Shown here: one piece after another, positions 41,762 through 49,960 of the stretch
Layout of the letters: every line of letters begins with the position of its first letter
Position numbering within the stretch: the stretch's first letter is position 1
Source: CAVQFO01 sp963711725
GTDB taxonomy: Bacteria > Pseudomonadota > Gammaproteobacteria > Nitrococcales > Aquisalimonadaceae
Assembly (NCBI GenBank): GCA_963711725.1
Contig: CAVQFO010000027.1
Span: 101,053 to 165,052, forward strand
DNA: 64,000 bases
Direction of reading: 5' to 3'
The notes under the pieces: generated by a model
What the model saw: only the letters and a program-made list of their open reading frames with translations
Database searches by the model: none
Told to the model about the DNA's origin: nothing
Translations under genes and position numbers: made by a program

Positions 41762-42031
41762 ATGATCGAGATCATTCATCCCCACGAACCTCCACGCGAA
41801 AACGCCATGGCGAAGGCGGAACGCATCGCCCGGAAGATGAAGGAACGCTACGGCGTCCAATATCACTGGGACGGAGACACCCTTCATTTTCGGCACACCA
41901 TGGCCGAAGGCCGCATCGAGATCGAGGAGCTCGAGACCCGGGTGCTGATGGAATTGGGCTGGCTGTTGCTGCCATTCCGCAACCAGGTCGAATCCGAGAT
42001 TCGACAGTATCTGGACGACAGGGGGGATTGA
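41762..42031 (+). CDS. Polyhydroxyalkanoic acid system family protein
   Basis: An 89-residue protein matching the small family annotated as polyhydroxyalkanoic acid system protein (PHA granule region). It has a helical N-terminus (AKAERIARKMKERYGVQYHW), the strand DTLHFRHTMAEGRIEIEELE, and a C-terminal helix LPFRNQVESEIRQYL. The family is found with phasins and PHA synthases and is thought to influence granules, but its mechanism is unknown. It lies 52 bases downstream of glpK and may be read with it. An in-frame ATG at codon 16 is an alternative start. Confidence 0.85.
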   Translation: MIEIIHPHEPPRENAMAKAERIARKMKERYGVQYHWDGDTLHFRHTMAEGRIEIEELETRVLMELGWLLLPFRNQVESEIRQYLDDRGD

Positions 42032-42073
42032 TCCAATCCCGGGTCGGGGACGGCTCTCAGATCAGCGAAGCCC

Positions 42074-42802
42074 CTAATCCAAGCCGTAGGGGTGATTCTC
42101 CCCCGCATAGATTCGATCCAACAGTTCCCGCTCCCGTGTGACGATGGTCTCCACGAATTCCGTCCCTTCCTTCATGTGGCGGAATGCAGAGAACCCCATT
42201 TCCAGGAAATCCTGTAATTCGACGAACCCCGCCGCCTTGGCCGGCTTGCGCGCCAGCTTCAGGGCCGCGTTGACGAACCGCATATGCACCAGATGATCCA
42301 GATCCATGCCCAATTCCTGAATCAGGTCGATCTGCCGAACGCGCTGGTCGTAGTTGTCACATCGGCGGTAGGCCTCCGCGTAGGCCTTTTCGGTGATCTC
42401 ATCGGCCGCGCCGAGTTTCTCCAGTTGCTCGATCAGTTGCGCATCAAGTTCATGGGAAAGGGCATTGAGCTCCATCGCCTGGGCCAAACCCGCCAGCGCG
42501 CGCTCGGGCAGCACTTTGACCATGATCGGATAGACGCGGGCGACATCCGCGTCGCGCTGGCTGAAGTCCTTGGGGCCGTAGAGCTCCTCCAGAAAGAAAT
42601 CCATGGCCGGGCGGAAGCGGCTATCCGCCATCAGATCGGCATGGGTATGAGCCAAGCGCCGGGACTGCCATTCCCGCAGCCGCTCCACCCGCGGGCTCAA
42701 CCCCTCGCCGGCAGCCTCACCGCGATGGAGATCCTTGACGCGAGATAGGTAATGCAGCAATGCGGCCGCGCCGGGCCTGTCGGGTTGTTCGCTTTTCGCC
42801 AC
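42074..42802 (-). CDS. FFLEELY-motif protein
   Basis: A 242-residue, helix-rich cytoplasmic protein with the exact segment MDFFLEELYGPKDFSQRD near residue 70, the hallmark of the gammaproteobacterial FFLEELY-motif family of unknown function. Another conserved-looking stretch is the MRFVNAALKLARKPAKAAGF region near residue 180. No catalytic motif is seen. It is divergent from the RssA-like patatin gene with 68 bases between the starts. The family is often found beside lipid or PHA genes, so a storage-related role is possible (inference). Confidence 0.88.
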   Translation of the reverse strand: MAKSEQPDRPGAAALLHYLSRVKDLHRGEAAGEGLSPRVERLREWQSRRLAHTHADLMADSRFRPAMDFFLEELYGPKDFSQRDADVARVYPIMVKVLPERALAGLAQAMELNALSHELDAQLIEQLEKLGAADEITEKAYAEAYRRCDNYDQRVRQIDLIQELGMDLDHLVHMRFVNAALKLARKPAKAAGFVELQDFLEMGFSAFRHMKEGTEFVETIVTRERELLDRIYAGENHPYGLD

Positions 42803-42870
42803 GGTGTGGACCCTCTGACTTTGGTGGTATCTTGCCTGTGGTTGGGCAGGCCTCTCAACAAGGAACCAAC

Positions 42871-43845
42871 ATGAACACTGCCAAGAGCAGCGGACGCAAT
42901 GGCCCGATCATGGGCCTGGCGCTGGGCGGAGGCGGCGCCCGGGGCTTCGCCCACATCGGTATCCTGCAGGTATTGCAGGAGGCGGGCATAACGGCCGGCG
43001 CGGTAGCGGGCACCAGTATCGGCGCTTTGATCGGAGCCGGCTATGCTGCCGGCAGCCTGGAAAGACTCGCCGAGGCCGCGCGAAGCATTCGCCTGCGCGA
43101 CATTCCCAAGCTACTCAGCCCCAGCTGGTCGCTGAGCGGCGTGTTCAGCGGCAGCAACGCCATTGAATGGCTGAGCAGCCTGATCGAGGTGGAGCGGATC
43201 GAGGCGCTTTCCATGCCCTACGCCGCCATTGCCACGGACATCAACACGGGCGCCCGGGTGGTGATCAAGCGCGGCACGCTGAGCACGGCCGTGCGCGCCT
43301 CCATCTCCATCCCGGGGATCTTCACGCCCATCCCGCGCGGCCGGCGCATGCTGGTGGACGGCGGCATCGTCGATCCACTACCGGTGGACGCGGCGCGGGG
43401 TCTGGGCGCCGGGTTCGTGATCGCGGTTGACCTGTTCAGCGATGACGCCACCGTGGACCCGCTGCCCCTGGAGAAACCCAACAGCGCGCTGGAACCCACC
43501 CTGGGCTACCTGCGCCGCCTGCTGCCCGCGGAATCCCAGCCCCGCACCCGGCGCAAGCGCCACATCCCCAACGCACTGGAAGTCATCGAGCGCACCCTGG
43601 TCATCAGCCAGCACGAGCTGACCCAGGCACGACTGAAGTCCCATCCGCCCGATTTCCTGCTCAATCCCCCGGTGGGGGAGATCGGAGTTCTGGATTTCCA
43701 CCGCGGCGAGGAAGGCATTGAACTCGGCCGTGAATCGGCCCGCAAACACCTGCCGGAACTGCGAGCAGCACTGGAGGAGCACGAGCGACGCCACCACGGC
43801 TGGCGCCGCTGGCTGTGCGGAAGGGATTCCCAATACGGGAGTTGA
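42871..43845 (+). CDS. Patatin-like phospholipase, RssA type
   Basis: A 324-residue serine acyl hydrolase. The oxyanion loop is GGGGARGFAH, the nucleophile elbow GTSIGALIGAGYAAG, and the catalytic dyad Asp sits in VDGGIVDPLP. Length and order match the RssA/NTE group. No signal peptide is present. The ATG at 42871 has AAGGA seven bases upstream; longer in-frame starts lack support. Family members cleave phospholipids or lysophospholipids. It begins the run of lipid genes extending to 53354. Confidence 0.92.
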   Translation: MNTAKSSGRNGPIMGLALGGGGARGFAHIGILQVLQEAGITAGAVAGTSIGALIGAGYAAGSLERLAEAARSIRLRDIPKLLSPSWSLSGVFSGSNAIEWLSSLIEVERIEALSMPYAAIATDINTGARVVIKRGTLSTAVRASISIPGIFTPIPRGRRMLVDGGIVDPLPVDAARGLGAGFVIAVDLFSDDATVDPLPLEKPNSALEPTLGYLRRLLPAESQPRTRRKRHIPNALEVIERTLVISQHELTQARLKSHPPDFLLNPPVGEIGVLDFHRGEEGIELGRESARKHLPELRAALEEHERRHHGWRRWLCGRDSQYGS

Positions 43846-43901
43846 TCCGGATGCGGGAGCAGTTGCCCCTTCTCTCCGGGAGGATGTCCCGAGCGACATG
43901 C

Positions 43902-44137
43902 AAACCCAGGATTCAGGGGCGCGCCGCCTTAAGGAGACACTGATCTATTCACGCGGCCGTGTGAATAGATCAGTGTCTCCTTAACACCATCTCGTCATTC
44001 CCGCGCAGGCGGGAATCCAAGCCTTTGAAAAATATGGATTCCCGCCTGCGCGGGAATGACGACACAAAGGAGACGGTGGGATTGAGCGAGGTGGGCTTCG
44101 CAGGCTTACCGTGCTTTTTCGAAATCCTACCTGACGG
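43902..44137. repeat. MITE-like element with perfect 24-bp palindrome
   Basis: Most of the 437-base gap between the patatin and acyl-CoA reductase genes is repeat. TTAAGGAGACACTGATCTAT... (43929-43952) and its exact 24-base reverse complement (43961-43984) flank an eight-base loop. Two copies of the dRS3-like 20-mer follow in opposite orientations (43997-44016 and 44038-44057). The outer blocks AAACCCAGGATTCA and AATCCTACCTGA parallel those of the element at 34135-34273. No gene is seen; the remaining bases before 44283 hold an FNR-like site. Confidence 0.75.
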
Positions 44138-44173
44138 AAAAACCATCCCATCGTTCCGCCACTACGACCCCGC

Positions 44174-44187
44174 ATGATTTAGGTCAT
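44174..44187. promoter_or_regulatory. FNR/DNR-like site before acyl-CoA reductase gene
   Basis: ATGATTTAGGTCAT keeps the TGA-N6-TCA core of FNR/DNR sites but deviates at the outer T/A positions. The centre is about 102 bases upstream of the ATG at 44283. A -41.5 arrangement would put the start of transcription near 44222, with a GATTCT -10-like hexamer at about 44210. This is weak evidence. Confidence 0.3.
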
Positions 44188-44282
44188 CTCCGCGCACCGG
44201 GACCTTTGCGATTCTGTAGCCGTGGGCGCCCCGGTCAGACCGGAGCGCTTGGTTGCGGAACAACCTTGGGAAGGGACGGTTC

Positions 44283-46268
44283 ATGGCCTATTTCGTCACG
44301 GGCGCCACCGGCTTCATCGGCCGCCGATTGGTTTCCAAGCTCATGAAGCGGCGCGGTCGGATCTATATCCTGGTGCGCGCCTCGTCGAGGGAGAAGCTCG
44401 ACGAACTGCGTGAACTCTGGGGAGATCACGGCAAACGCATCGTGCCAATCATCGGCGACCTCACCGAGCCGGGTCTGGGTATCCGCGACGAGGATCTCGC
44501 CAAGCTCAAGGGCGAGATCACCCACATGTTCCACCTGGGCGCGATCTACGATCTGCGCGCCAGCGCAGACAGCCAGCAGCGGGCCAATGTCGAGGGCACC
44601 CGCCATGCCATCGAGTTCGCCGATGCGGCGCAGGTGGGCTGCTTTCACCTGATGAGCTCCATCGCCGCCGCGGGCCTTTATCCCGGCGTATTCCGGGAAG
44701 ACATGTTCGAAGAGGCCGAGGGCTTGGAGCATCCCTATTTCCGCACCAAGCACGAGGCGGAGAGGCTCGTCCGCACCGAGTGCAAACGGCCGTGGCGCAT
44801 CTATCGCCCGGGTCTGGTGGTGGGTGATTCGCGCACCGGCGAAGCGATCAAGATCGACGGCCCCTACTACTTCTTCAAGGCCATCCAGAAGATCCGGGAC
44901 CTGCTACCCAAGTGGGTGCCGGCCGTCGGCCTGGAAGGCGGCTACATCAATATCGTACCGGTGGACTTCGTGGTCGACGCGCTGGACCACATCGCCCATC
45001 GGCGCGGCCTGGACGGGCGCTGCTTCCATCTGGTGGATCCGAAGCCGCATCGTGTGGGCGATATCCTGAATATCTTCGCCCACGCCGCGCATGCGCCGGA
45101 ACTGTCCATGCACATCAACGGGCGCGCCTTCGATCTGATCCCCAATTCCCTGAAGCTGGGGCTGGCCGTCTCGCCCGCCTTGCGCAAACTGTGGAACGGC
45201 ATCCTGGACGACCTGAGCCTGCCCCCCGACGCCCTGCGCTTCGTGAACTGGCCCACCCGCTACGACTGCCGGGAAACCCAGGCCATTCTCGCCAAGGCCG
45301 GCATCGCGGTACCGCCTCTTGAGTCTTACGCCTGGAGGCTTTGGGACTATTGGGAACGCCATCTGGACCCGGAGCTTTTCGTGGACCGCAGCCTCGCCGC
45401 CGCCGTTCGCGGCAAACGGGTACTGGTCACGGGCGGATCCTCGGGCATCGGCAAGGCCACGGCGATCAAGCTCGCCAAGGCCGGCGCCACCGTCATCATC
45501 TGCGCCCGGGGCGAGGACAAGCTGAAACAGGCCGCCGAAGACATCCGCGCCGGGGGCGGCGATGTCGTGACGTACGTTTGCGATCTCACGGACCAGGACT
45601 CCGTGGATGCCATGGCGCAGGCAATACTCAGCCAACACGGCGGCGTGGACATCCTCATCAACAACGCCGGCCGCTCCATCCGCCGCTCCATCGTTCATTC
45701 CCTGGATCGGCTGCACGACTACGAGCGGACCATGGCGCTGAACTACACCGGCTGCGTGCGGGTCACCCTGGCCCTGCTGCCGTCCATGCTGGAGCGCAAC
45801 AGCGGCCACGTGATCAGCATCTCCTCCATCGGCGTGCTCAGCAACGCGCCCCGCTTCTCGGCCTACGTCGCTTCCAAAGCCGCGCTGGAGTCCTTCTCCC
45901 GCTGCGCGGCGGCGGAGTTCGCGGATACCGGGATCGACTTCACCGTCATCAACATGCCCCTGGTGCGCACGCCCATGATCGCGCCAACCAAGGTCTACGA
46001 AAGCGCCCCGACGCTGACGCCGGATCAGGCCGCGGATCTGGTGGCCCGGGCCATCATCGAACGCCCGGAACGGCTCGCCACGAGACTGGGCAAGACCGCC
46101 GAACTGGTTCACGCCGTGTCGCCGCGAATCATGCAGGCCATCATGAACTCGGCCTATCACATGTTCCCGGAGTCCGCCGCGGCGGTGGGCCACGCCGAGG
46201 AGAACGAGACACCGCAGACCGCCGAACAATCCGCCTTGGCGCATCTCATGAAAGGCATACACCTCTGA
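44283..46268 (+). CDS. Fatty acyl-CoA reductase (alcohol-forming), two-domain type
   Basis: A 661-residue fusion closely resembling the Marinobacter fatty acyl-CoA reductase (recalled as about the same length), which reduces acyl-CoA to fatty alcohol using NADPH. The N-terminal reductase domain has TGATGFIG (residues 6-13), the active-site Tyr/Lys in YFRTKHEAE and INIVPVDFVVDALDHIA. A second SDR domain starts with TGGSSGIG (383-390) and has INNAGRSIRRS and FSAYVASKAALESF. The start at 44283 follows GGGA. Fatty alcohols are the substrate for the wax ester synthase encoded at 51244-52686. Confidence 0.93.
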   Translation: MAYFVTGATGFIGRRLVSKLMKRRGRIYILVRASSREKLDELRELWGDHGKRIVPIIGDLTEPGLGIRDEDLAKLKGEITHMFHLGAIYDLRASADSQQRANVEGTRHAIEFADAAQVGCFHLMSSIAAAGLYPGVFREDMFEEAEGLEHPYFRTKHEAERLVRTECKRPWRIYRPGLVVGDSRTGEAIKIDGPYYFFKAIQKIRDLLPKWVPAVGLEGGYINIVPVDFVVDALDHIAHRRGLDGRCFHLVDPKPHRVGDILNIFAHAAHAPELSMHINGRAFDLIPNSLKLGLAVSPALRKLWNGILDDLSLPPDALRFVNWPTRYDCRETQAILAKAGIAVPPLESYAWRLWDYWERHLDPELFVDRSLAAAVRGKRVLVTGGSSGIGKATAIKLAKAGATVIICARGEDKLKQAAEDIRAGGGDVVTYVCDLTDQDSVDAMAQAILSQHGGVDILINNAGRSIRRSIVHSLDRLHDYERTMALNYTGCVRVTLALLPSMLERNSGHVISISSIGVLSNAPRFSAYVASKAALESFSRCAAAEFADTGIDFTVINMPLVRTPMIAPTKVYESAPTLTPDQAADLVARAIIERPERLATRLGKTAELVHAVSPRIMQAIMNSAYHMFPESAAAVGHAEENETPQTAEQSALAHLMKGIHL

Positions 46269-46353
46269 CCACGGCGTCGGCGGAAACACGTCGAGTGCAA
46301 ACGCGGCGGTCTGTTCATGACAACGGCGGCAAGGCCGCGACGAGGCAAGGGAC

Positions 46354-47280
46354 ATGCTGGCACGCCTGCTGAGGCGGCTGATGCTCGCCGAGCTACTCCT
46401 CTATTTGGCCGGTGGCGCGGCGGTGCATGCCGCCACGGGCCTGGGAGTGGTTTCCCTGTTGCTGATCGCGACGATCACGGCCCTGTGCCTCCGGGCAATC
46501 ATCGCCGCAGTGCTCTTCAGCGTGTCCTGGGCAAACCGCTCGCCGCTCCCCGTGCGGGCGCGGATCGGCCCGGGCGGGCGGGCACGGATCATCTTGGGCG
46601 AATACTTGAGCCTGCTGCTGCTCTACACGGTCTTTCAGCCCTTTCCCCGGCTCGCCGATTTGGGGCGCCCGCGGGGGCACAACACCTTACCGCCCGTGTT
46701 GCTCATCCACGGCTTCTTCTGCAATCGGGGATTCTGGTGGTACATCCGGCGGGGCCTGGCGGCGCGAGGCGCGGGGTTCTGCGAAACCGTGGATCTCGAA
46801 CCGCCCTTTGGGGACATCGACGGCTATGCTCCGGCGCTCCGTCGAGCCGTGGACCGACTGATCAGCCAGTCGCGGCAGCCCAAGGTGGCCCTGGTGTGCC
46901 ACAGCATGGGCGGCCTCGCCGCCCGCAGCCTTATGGCCGCCGATCCCGCGTTCGCCGAGAAGATCGCCATGATCGTCACTCTGGGCACGCCGCACCACGG
47001 TACCGTTCTCGCTTGGCTGGCGCGCGGCACCAACATCCGCGAGATGCGGCCCAACAGCACCTGGCTGCAGCGCCTGAATCGCCAGCCCGGACCCACCGCC
47101 ATCTACCGGGCCTCGATCTACAGCCACTACGACGACATCGTCGCGCCCCAGGAAAGCTCGCGGCTGGAAGGCTGGCGCAACGTGGGTCTGGCGGGTCCGG
47201 GCCACCTTGCCATGGCCTTTTCGCCAACCATTCTGAGGCACGTGACCGGGGAAATACGGGCGGGCATGAAACGCCCGTAG
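46354..47280 (+). CDS. Membrane-anchored esterase/lipase
   Basis: A 308-residue protein with two or three hydrophobic segments in residues 8-70, and then an alpha/beta hydrolase domain. The oxyanion motif is LLIHGFFCNRGFW, the nucleophile elbow CHSMGGLAAR, and the catalytic His is probably in AGPGHLAMAF. TLGTPHHGT is typical of triacylglycerol lipases. The N-terminal helices suggest an inner-membrane location. It starts 85 bases after the reductase gene, probably in one transcript. The stop codon lies in a palindromic repeat. Confidence 0.85.
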   Translation: MLARLLRRLMLAELLLYLAGGAAVHAATGLGVVSLLLIATITALCLRAIIAAVLFSVSWANRSPLPVRARIGPGGRARIILGEYLSLLLLYTVFQPFPRLADLGRPRGHNTLPPVLLIHGFFCNRGFWWYIRRGLAARGAGFCETVDLEPPFGDIDGYAPALRRAVDRLISQSRQPKVALVCHSMGGLAARSLMAADPAFAEKIAMIVTLGTPHHGTVLAWLARGTNIREMRPNSTWLQRLNRQPGPTAIYRASIYSHYDDIVAPQESSRLEGWRNVGLAGPGHLAMAFSPTILRHVTGEIRAGMKRP

Positions 47281-47306
47281 GTCGGATTAGCGAAGCGTAA
47301 TCCGAC
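47277..47306. repeat. GTAGGTCGGATTAGCG palindrome at lipase stop
   Basis: GTCGGATTA and TAATCCGAC form a perfect nine-base stem around GCGAAGCG, immediately after the TAG of the lipase gene (47278-47280). The same family occurs at 10671-10753, 50938-51022 and 53583-53675. Confidence 0.7.
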
Positions 47307-47360
47307 AACTCTCTGGAGCCGGAGCGGCGACCGCGACGCGCGCTTCGCAATTCAAGACAA

Positions 47361-47385
47361 GAAAGCCCGGCGGAACCGGGCTTTC
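47361..47385. terminator. Hairpin terminator between lipase and phasin genes
   Basis: GAAAGCCCGG, loop CGGAA, CCGGGCTTTC is a perfect ten-base stem between the convergent lipase (+) and phasin (-) genes. On the minus strand it is followed by a moderately T-rich stretch (TTGTCTTG), so it probably serves the phasin gene best, but it may work both ways. Confidence 0.7.
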
Positions 47386-47412
47386 CTTGGAGAGCGAGGC
47401 GACTCTCGACCG

Positions 47413-47856
47413 CTATTTCTTGGCGGCCTTCGCGGCGGGCTTGGCCGCGGCCTTGGGCGCCTTGTTCAAGCCCTTGACCTGCTTGCCCAGTTCCTCGACC
47501 TGCTTGGCCAGCTTCTTGATGTCGTCATTGGTGGCGACACCCAGGGCCGACAGGGTCTTGGAAACCTGCTGCTCGAACATGGCCTCGACATTGCCCAGGC
47601 CGCCGGAGGCGCGCTTCATGAAATCTTCCCAGGCGCCGGTGGCCATGCCGCGGATATCCTTGGCCTTGGAACCGATCATGTCACGGCTGCGTGCCTCTAC
47701 GGCCTCGCCTTCCTTGACCAGGGATTCAAAGAGCTTGCCGCCCTCGTCGTTGGCCCGAGCCAATGCACCCAGACCGGCCAGCCAGACCTGGCGCGTGTAT
47801 TCGACCGCCGCCGCGGAAGCGGCGTCCTCTCCAACTTTTCCTTTCTTTTCAGCCAC
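47413..47856 (-). CDS. Phasin (PHA granule-associated protein)
   Basis: A 147-residue amphipathic helical protein of the phasin family that coats PHA granules. The conserved core is YTRQVWLAGLGALARANDEG followed by GKLFESLVKEGE and a central segment with FEQQVSKTLSALGV. The C-terminus is a heptad helix and then a lysine/alanine tail (AAKPAAKAAKK) like that of PhaF-type proteins. I choose the second GTG (47854-47856) because AAGGAG is eight bases before it. It is a paralogue of the gene at 49337-49801. Confidence 0.9.
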   Translation of the reverse strand: MAEKKGKVGEDAASAAAVEYTRQVWLAGLGALARANDEGGKLFESLVKEGEAVEARSRDMIGSKAKDIRGMATGAWEDFMKRASGGLGNVEAMFEQQVSKTLSALGVATNDDIKKLAKQVEELGKQVKGLNKAPKAAAKPAAKAAKK

Positions 47857-47994
47857 TGGAACCACTCCTTACTGAGGTAACCGTTTCGCGCGAAGGCGCC
47901 GTTTGCCCCCGCTTCGGGAGCTGTGTCCACTATAGGGGAACGAGCCGTCAAGCATTTGACCGATATCAAAAAAAGTAGTGGTCAACCGGTGAAC

Positions 47995-49242
47995 TCAGGG
48001 CTTTTCGACGAGCCAGGCATCCAACTCGTCGAGGGTGGTGTCGAGGCTGCGCAGCACCTCGTTGCGACCACGACCGCCGGGGGCCCGGCGCTCCATGGCG
48101 TCCATCAGCCGGTCCACACGCTTGGGCCTGCCTTCCAGAATCTCGGTGCGCAGCCGCACCCCGTGCCGGGCCAGCAGCGGCTCCAACTCTTCGCGGCGGG
48201 CCAGAAGGTCGCGGCGGGTGGTTTCGTAGGCATGCCGGCACACGTGGCGTCGCCCGGAGAAACTGAACACATTGGTGAAAAACATCTCCGGATCGTCGCT
48301 GTCCGGTTCGAACAGGACCACGTCCCGTCCCGGGTAGTCCTGGGCGTACTTGCCCATGCCCACCTGCATACGGGAATGAATCAGCGTGCGGAAAGTCTGG
48401 GACATCACCACCGGCAGGCCGCCTTGGGCCAGCTTGTCGTGGCGCCCCTTGCCCCGGGAGCTGGCGAGATTGGCGTCGTAGGACACCAGCGGATTCACGC
48501 ACAACAGGAGATCGGCGCCGTGTTCCAGTGCGACCGAGGCGTGCAGGGTCTTGCGCAGGGCGCCGTCCACATAGTGGCGGCCGTTGATCTCCACAGGCGT
48601 ATAGAGGCCCGGCAGCGCGGTACTGGCCTGCACCGCCTTGGAGATGGAAACTTCGTCCCAGCCGGGCTCACCGAAACAGGCGACCTCCCCGGTATCCAGT
48701 TCCACCACCACGACATAGAGTTGCTTCTTCAGGTGTCGGAAATCATTGGTCCGTCCGCGCCCGGCGAACAGATCCCGCAGGTATTCGTGTACGGGCGTAT
48801 TGTCGTAGGCCCCCGGAGGGATCGCCTGATTGAGGCGGGTCAGCGAACTGAAGACATTGATCTCCAGCGGATTCCTGGCCGCGTCCACCAGCTCCGAGGC
48901 AATCAGGCCGGGCAGGGAAAGCAACCGCCGGGCGTATTCGCCCACGGCGGGCTTGAAGAAGATCTCGGGGTCCAGGCGGGGCTTGCCGGCCGTCTCGTCC
49001 ACCAGCATCCGGAAAAGCTCGGTGGTGGTGAAGCCGTTGGCCAGGGCGGAGGCGACCAGGGAACCGGCGCTCACGCCCACGTAGATATCCAGATCGTTGA
49101 GATTGACCCCTTCCAGCGCCTCGTCCAGGGCGAGCAGGGCGCCCACCTCGTAGATTCCTCCCAGCGGCCCGCCGCCGGCAAGGGCCAAGCCGATGCTTGG
49201 CTTGTTGTTCGGGGTTCCGATCCGTTTGGTCCGCGCAGTCAT
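47995..49242 (-). CDS. Patatin-like phospholipase between two phasin genes
   Basis: A 415-residue serine hydrolase. The oxyanion loop is AGGGPLGGIYEVG, the nucleophile is in GVSAGSLVASALANG and the dyad Asp in VDGALRKTLHA. It is larger than RssA and has an extra C-terminal region with MFFTNVFSFSGRRHVCRHAYE. The start at 49242 has AGGAG upstream. Its position between two phasin genes on the same strand suggests it acts on PHA granules or their lipid surface, as an intracellular depolymerase or lipase; substrate unproven. The family includes membrane-associated lipases. Confidence 0.88.
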   Translation of the reverse strand: MTARTKRIGTPNNKPSIGLALAGGGPLGGIYEVGALLALDEALEGVNLNDLDIYVGVSAGSLVASALANGFTTTELFRMLVDETAGKPRLDPEIFFKPAVGEYARRLLSLPGLIASELVDAARNPLEINVFSSLTRLNQAIPPGAYDNTPVHEYLRDLFAGRGRTNDFRHLKKQLYVVVVELDTGEVACFGEPGWDEVSISKAVQASTALPGLYTPVEINGRHYVDGALRKTLHASVALEHGADLLLCVNPLVSYDANLASSRGKGRHDKLAQGGLPVVMSQTFRTLIHSRMQVGMGKYAQDYPGRDVVLFEPDSDDPEMFFTNVFSFSGRRHVCRHAYETTRRDLLARREELEPLLARHGVRLRTEILEGRPKRVDRLMDAMERRAPGGRGRNEVLRSLDTTLDELDAWLVEKP

Positions 49243-49295
49243 TAATCGGTTTCTCCTAATACACAACGCAGACCATCAATAACACGCGACAGACA

Positions 49296-49324
49296 AACCG
49301 ACCGGAACTCGGTTCCGGTCGGTT
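49296..49324 (-). terminator. Hairpin terminator of second phasin gene
   Basis: AACCGACCGGAA, short loop, TTCCGGTCGGTT is a perfect twelve-base stem 12 bases past the stop of the phasin gene at 49337. On the minus strand a TTTGTCTG stretch follows. It separates this phasin from the patatin gene downstream. Confidence 0.75.
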
Positions 49325-49336
49325 CGGCAAGAGCAC

Positions 49337-49801
49337 TCAGCTCTTGGGCGCCGTGCCGCTTGCGCCGGAAGCCTTCTTCGCCGCCGCGGGTTTGGCGGCC
49401 GCGGCCTTCTTCGGCGCGGCCTGGCTGTCCAGCTTGCTCACGGCCTCGGTGAGCTGCTCCACGCGCTTGGACAACGCGGCGATGTCGTCATTGGTCGGCA
49501 CGCCCAAGCGGCCCAGCACACGGGAGACGCGATCCTCGAAGATCTTCTCCACCCGGTCCCAGTTCTCCCCGGCCTTGCCGACTACACCGCTGACGGCACC
49601 GCTTACCGCGCTACCGGCCGCATCGCGGGAGCGAGCCTGAACCTTCTGTCCCTCTTCCACCAGGGAGTAGAACAACTTGCCGCCCTCCTGGGTGGTGCGG
49701 GCGAAGGCACCCATTCCGGCCAACCAGATCTGGTGGGCCGCATCCAAGACGCCGTACTTGGTCTCCGTCGCGGCGGTCTGGCTTTTCAGTTTCCCGGCCA
49801 T
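49337..49801 (-). CDS. Phasin (PHA granule-associated protein)
   Basis: A 154-residue phasin. The family core is HQIWLAGMGAFARTTQEG and GKLFYSLVEEGQKVQARSRD, followed by a central heptad region with RVSRVLGRLGVPTNDDIAAL. The tail is a run of Lys/Ala/Pro typical of PhaF-like DNA- or granule-binding proteins. The start at 49801 is preceded by AAGGAGAG. It is the more strongly signalled of the two phasin genes and has its own terminator. The pairing with 47413-47856 suggests duplication. Confidence 0.92.
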   Translation of the reverse strand: MAGKLKSQTAATETKYGVLDAAHQIWLAGMGAFARTTQEGGKLFYSLVEEGQKVQARSRDAAGSAVSGAVSGVVGKAGENWDRVEKIFEDRVSRVLGRLGVPTNDDIAALSKRVEQLTEAVSKLDSQAAPKKAAAAKPAAAKKASGASGTAPKS

Positions 49802-49960
49802 TTCACACTCTCCTTGCCCCATGTTCCGGGGCCAACAATGCCGGCTGACTCTGATCGGGTCTTGTCCCCGCCGGCCCTAACGGGACACGGACCCTTTATC
49901 CTTCACCTTCAAATTAGCGCCACGGACCGACTTGCCTGTTGACGTAGATCACCTCGGAGC

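Noticed and set aside
48495..48716. A 73-residue minus-strand open frame within the patatin gene
   Set aside because: Overlaps the patatin gene in another frame of the same strand; no start signal and no conserved motif.
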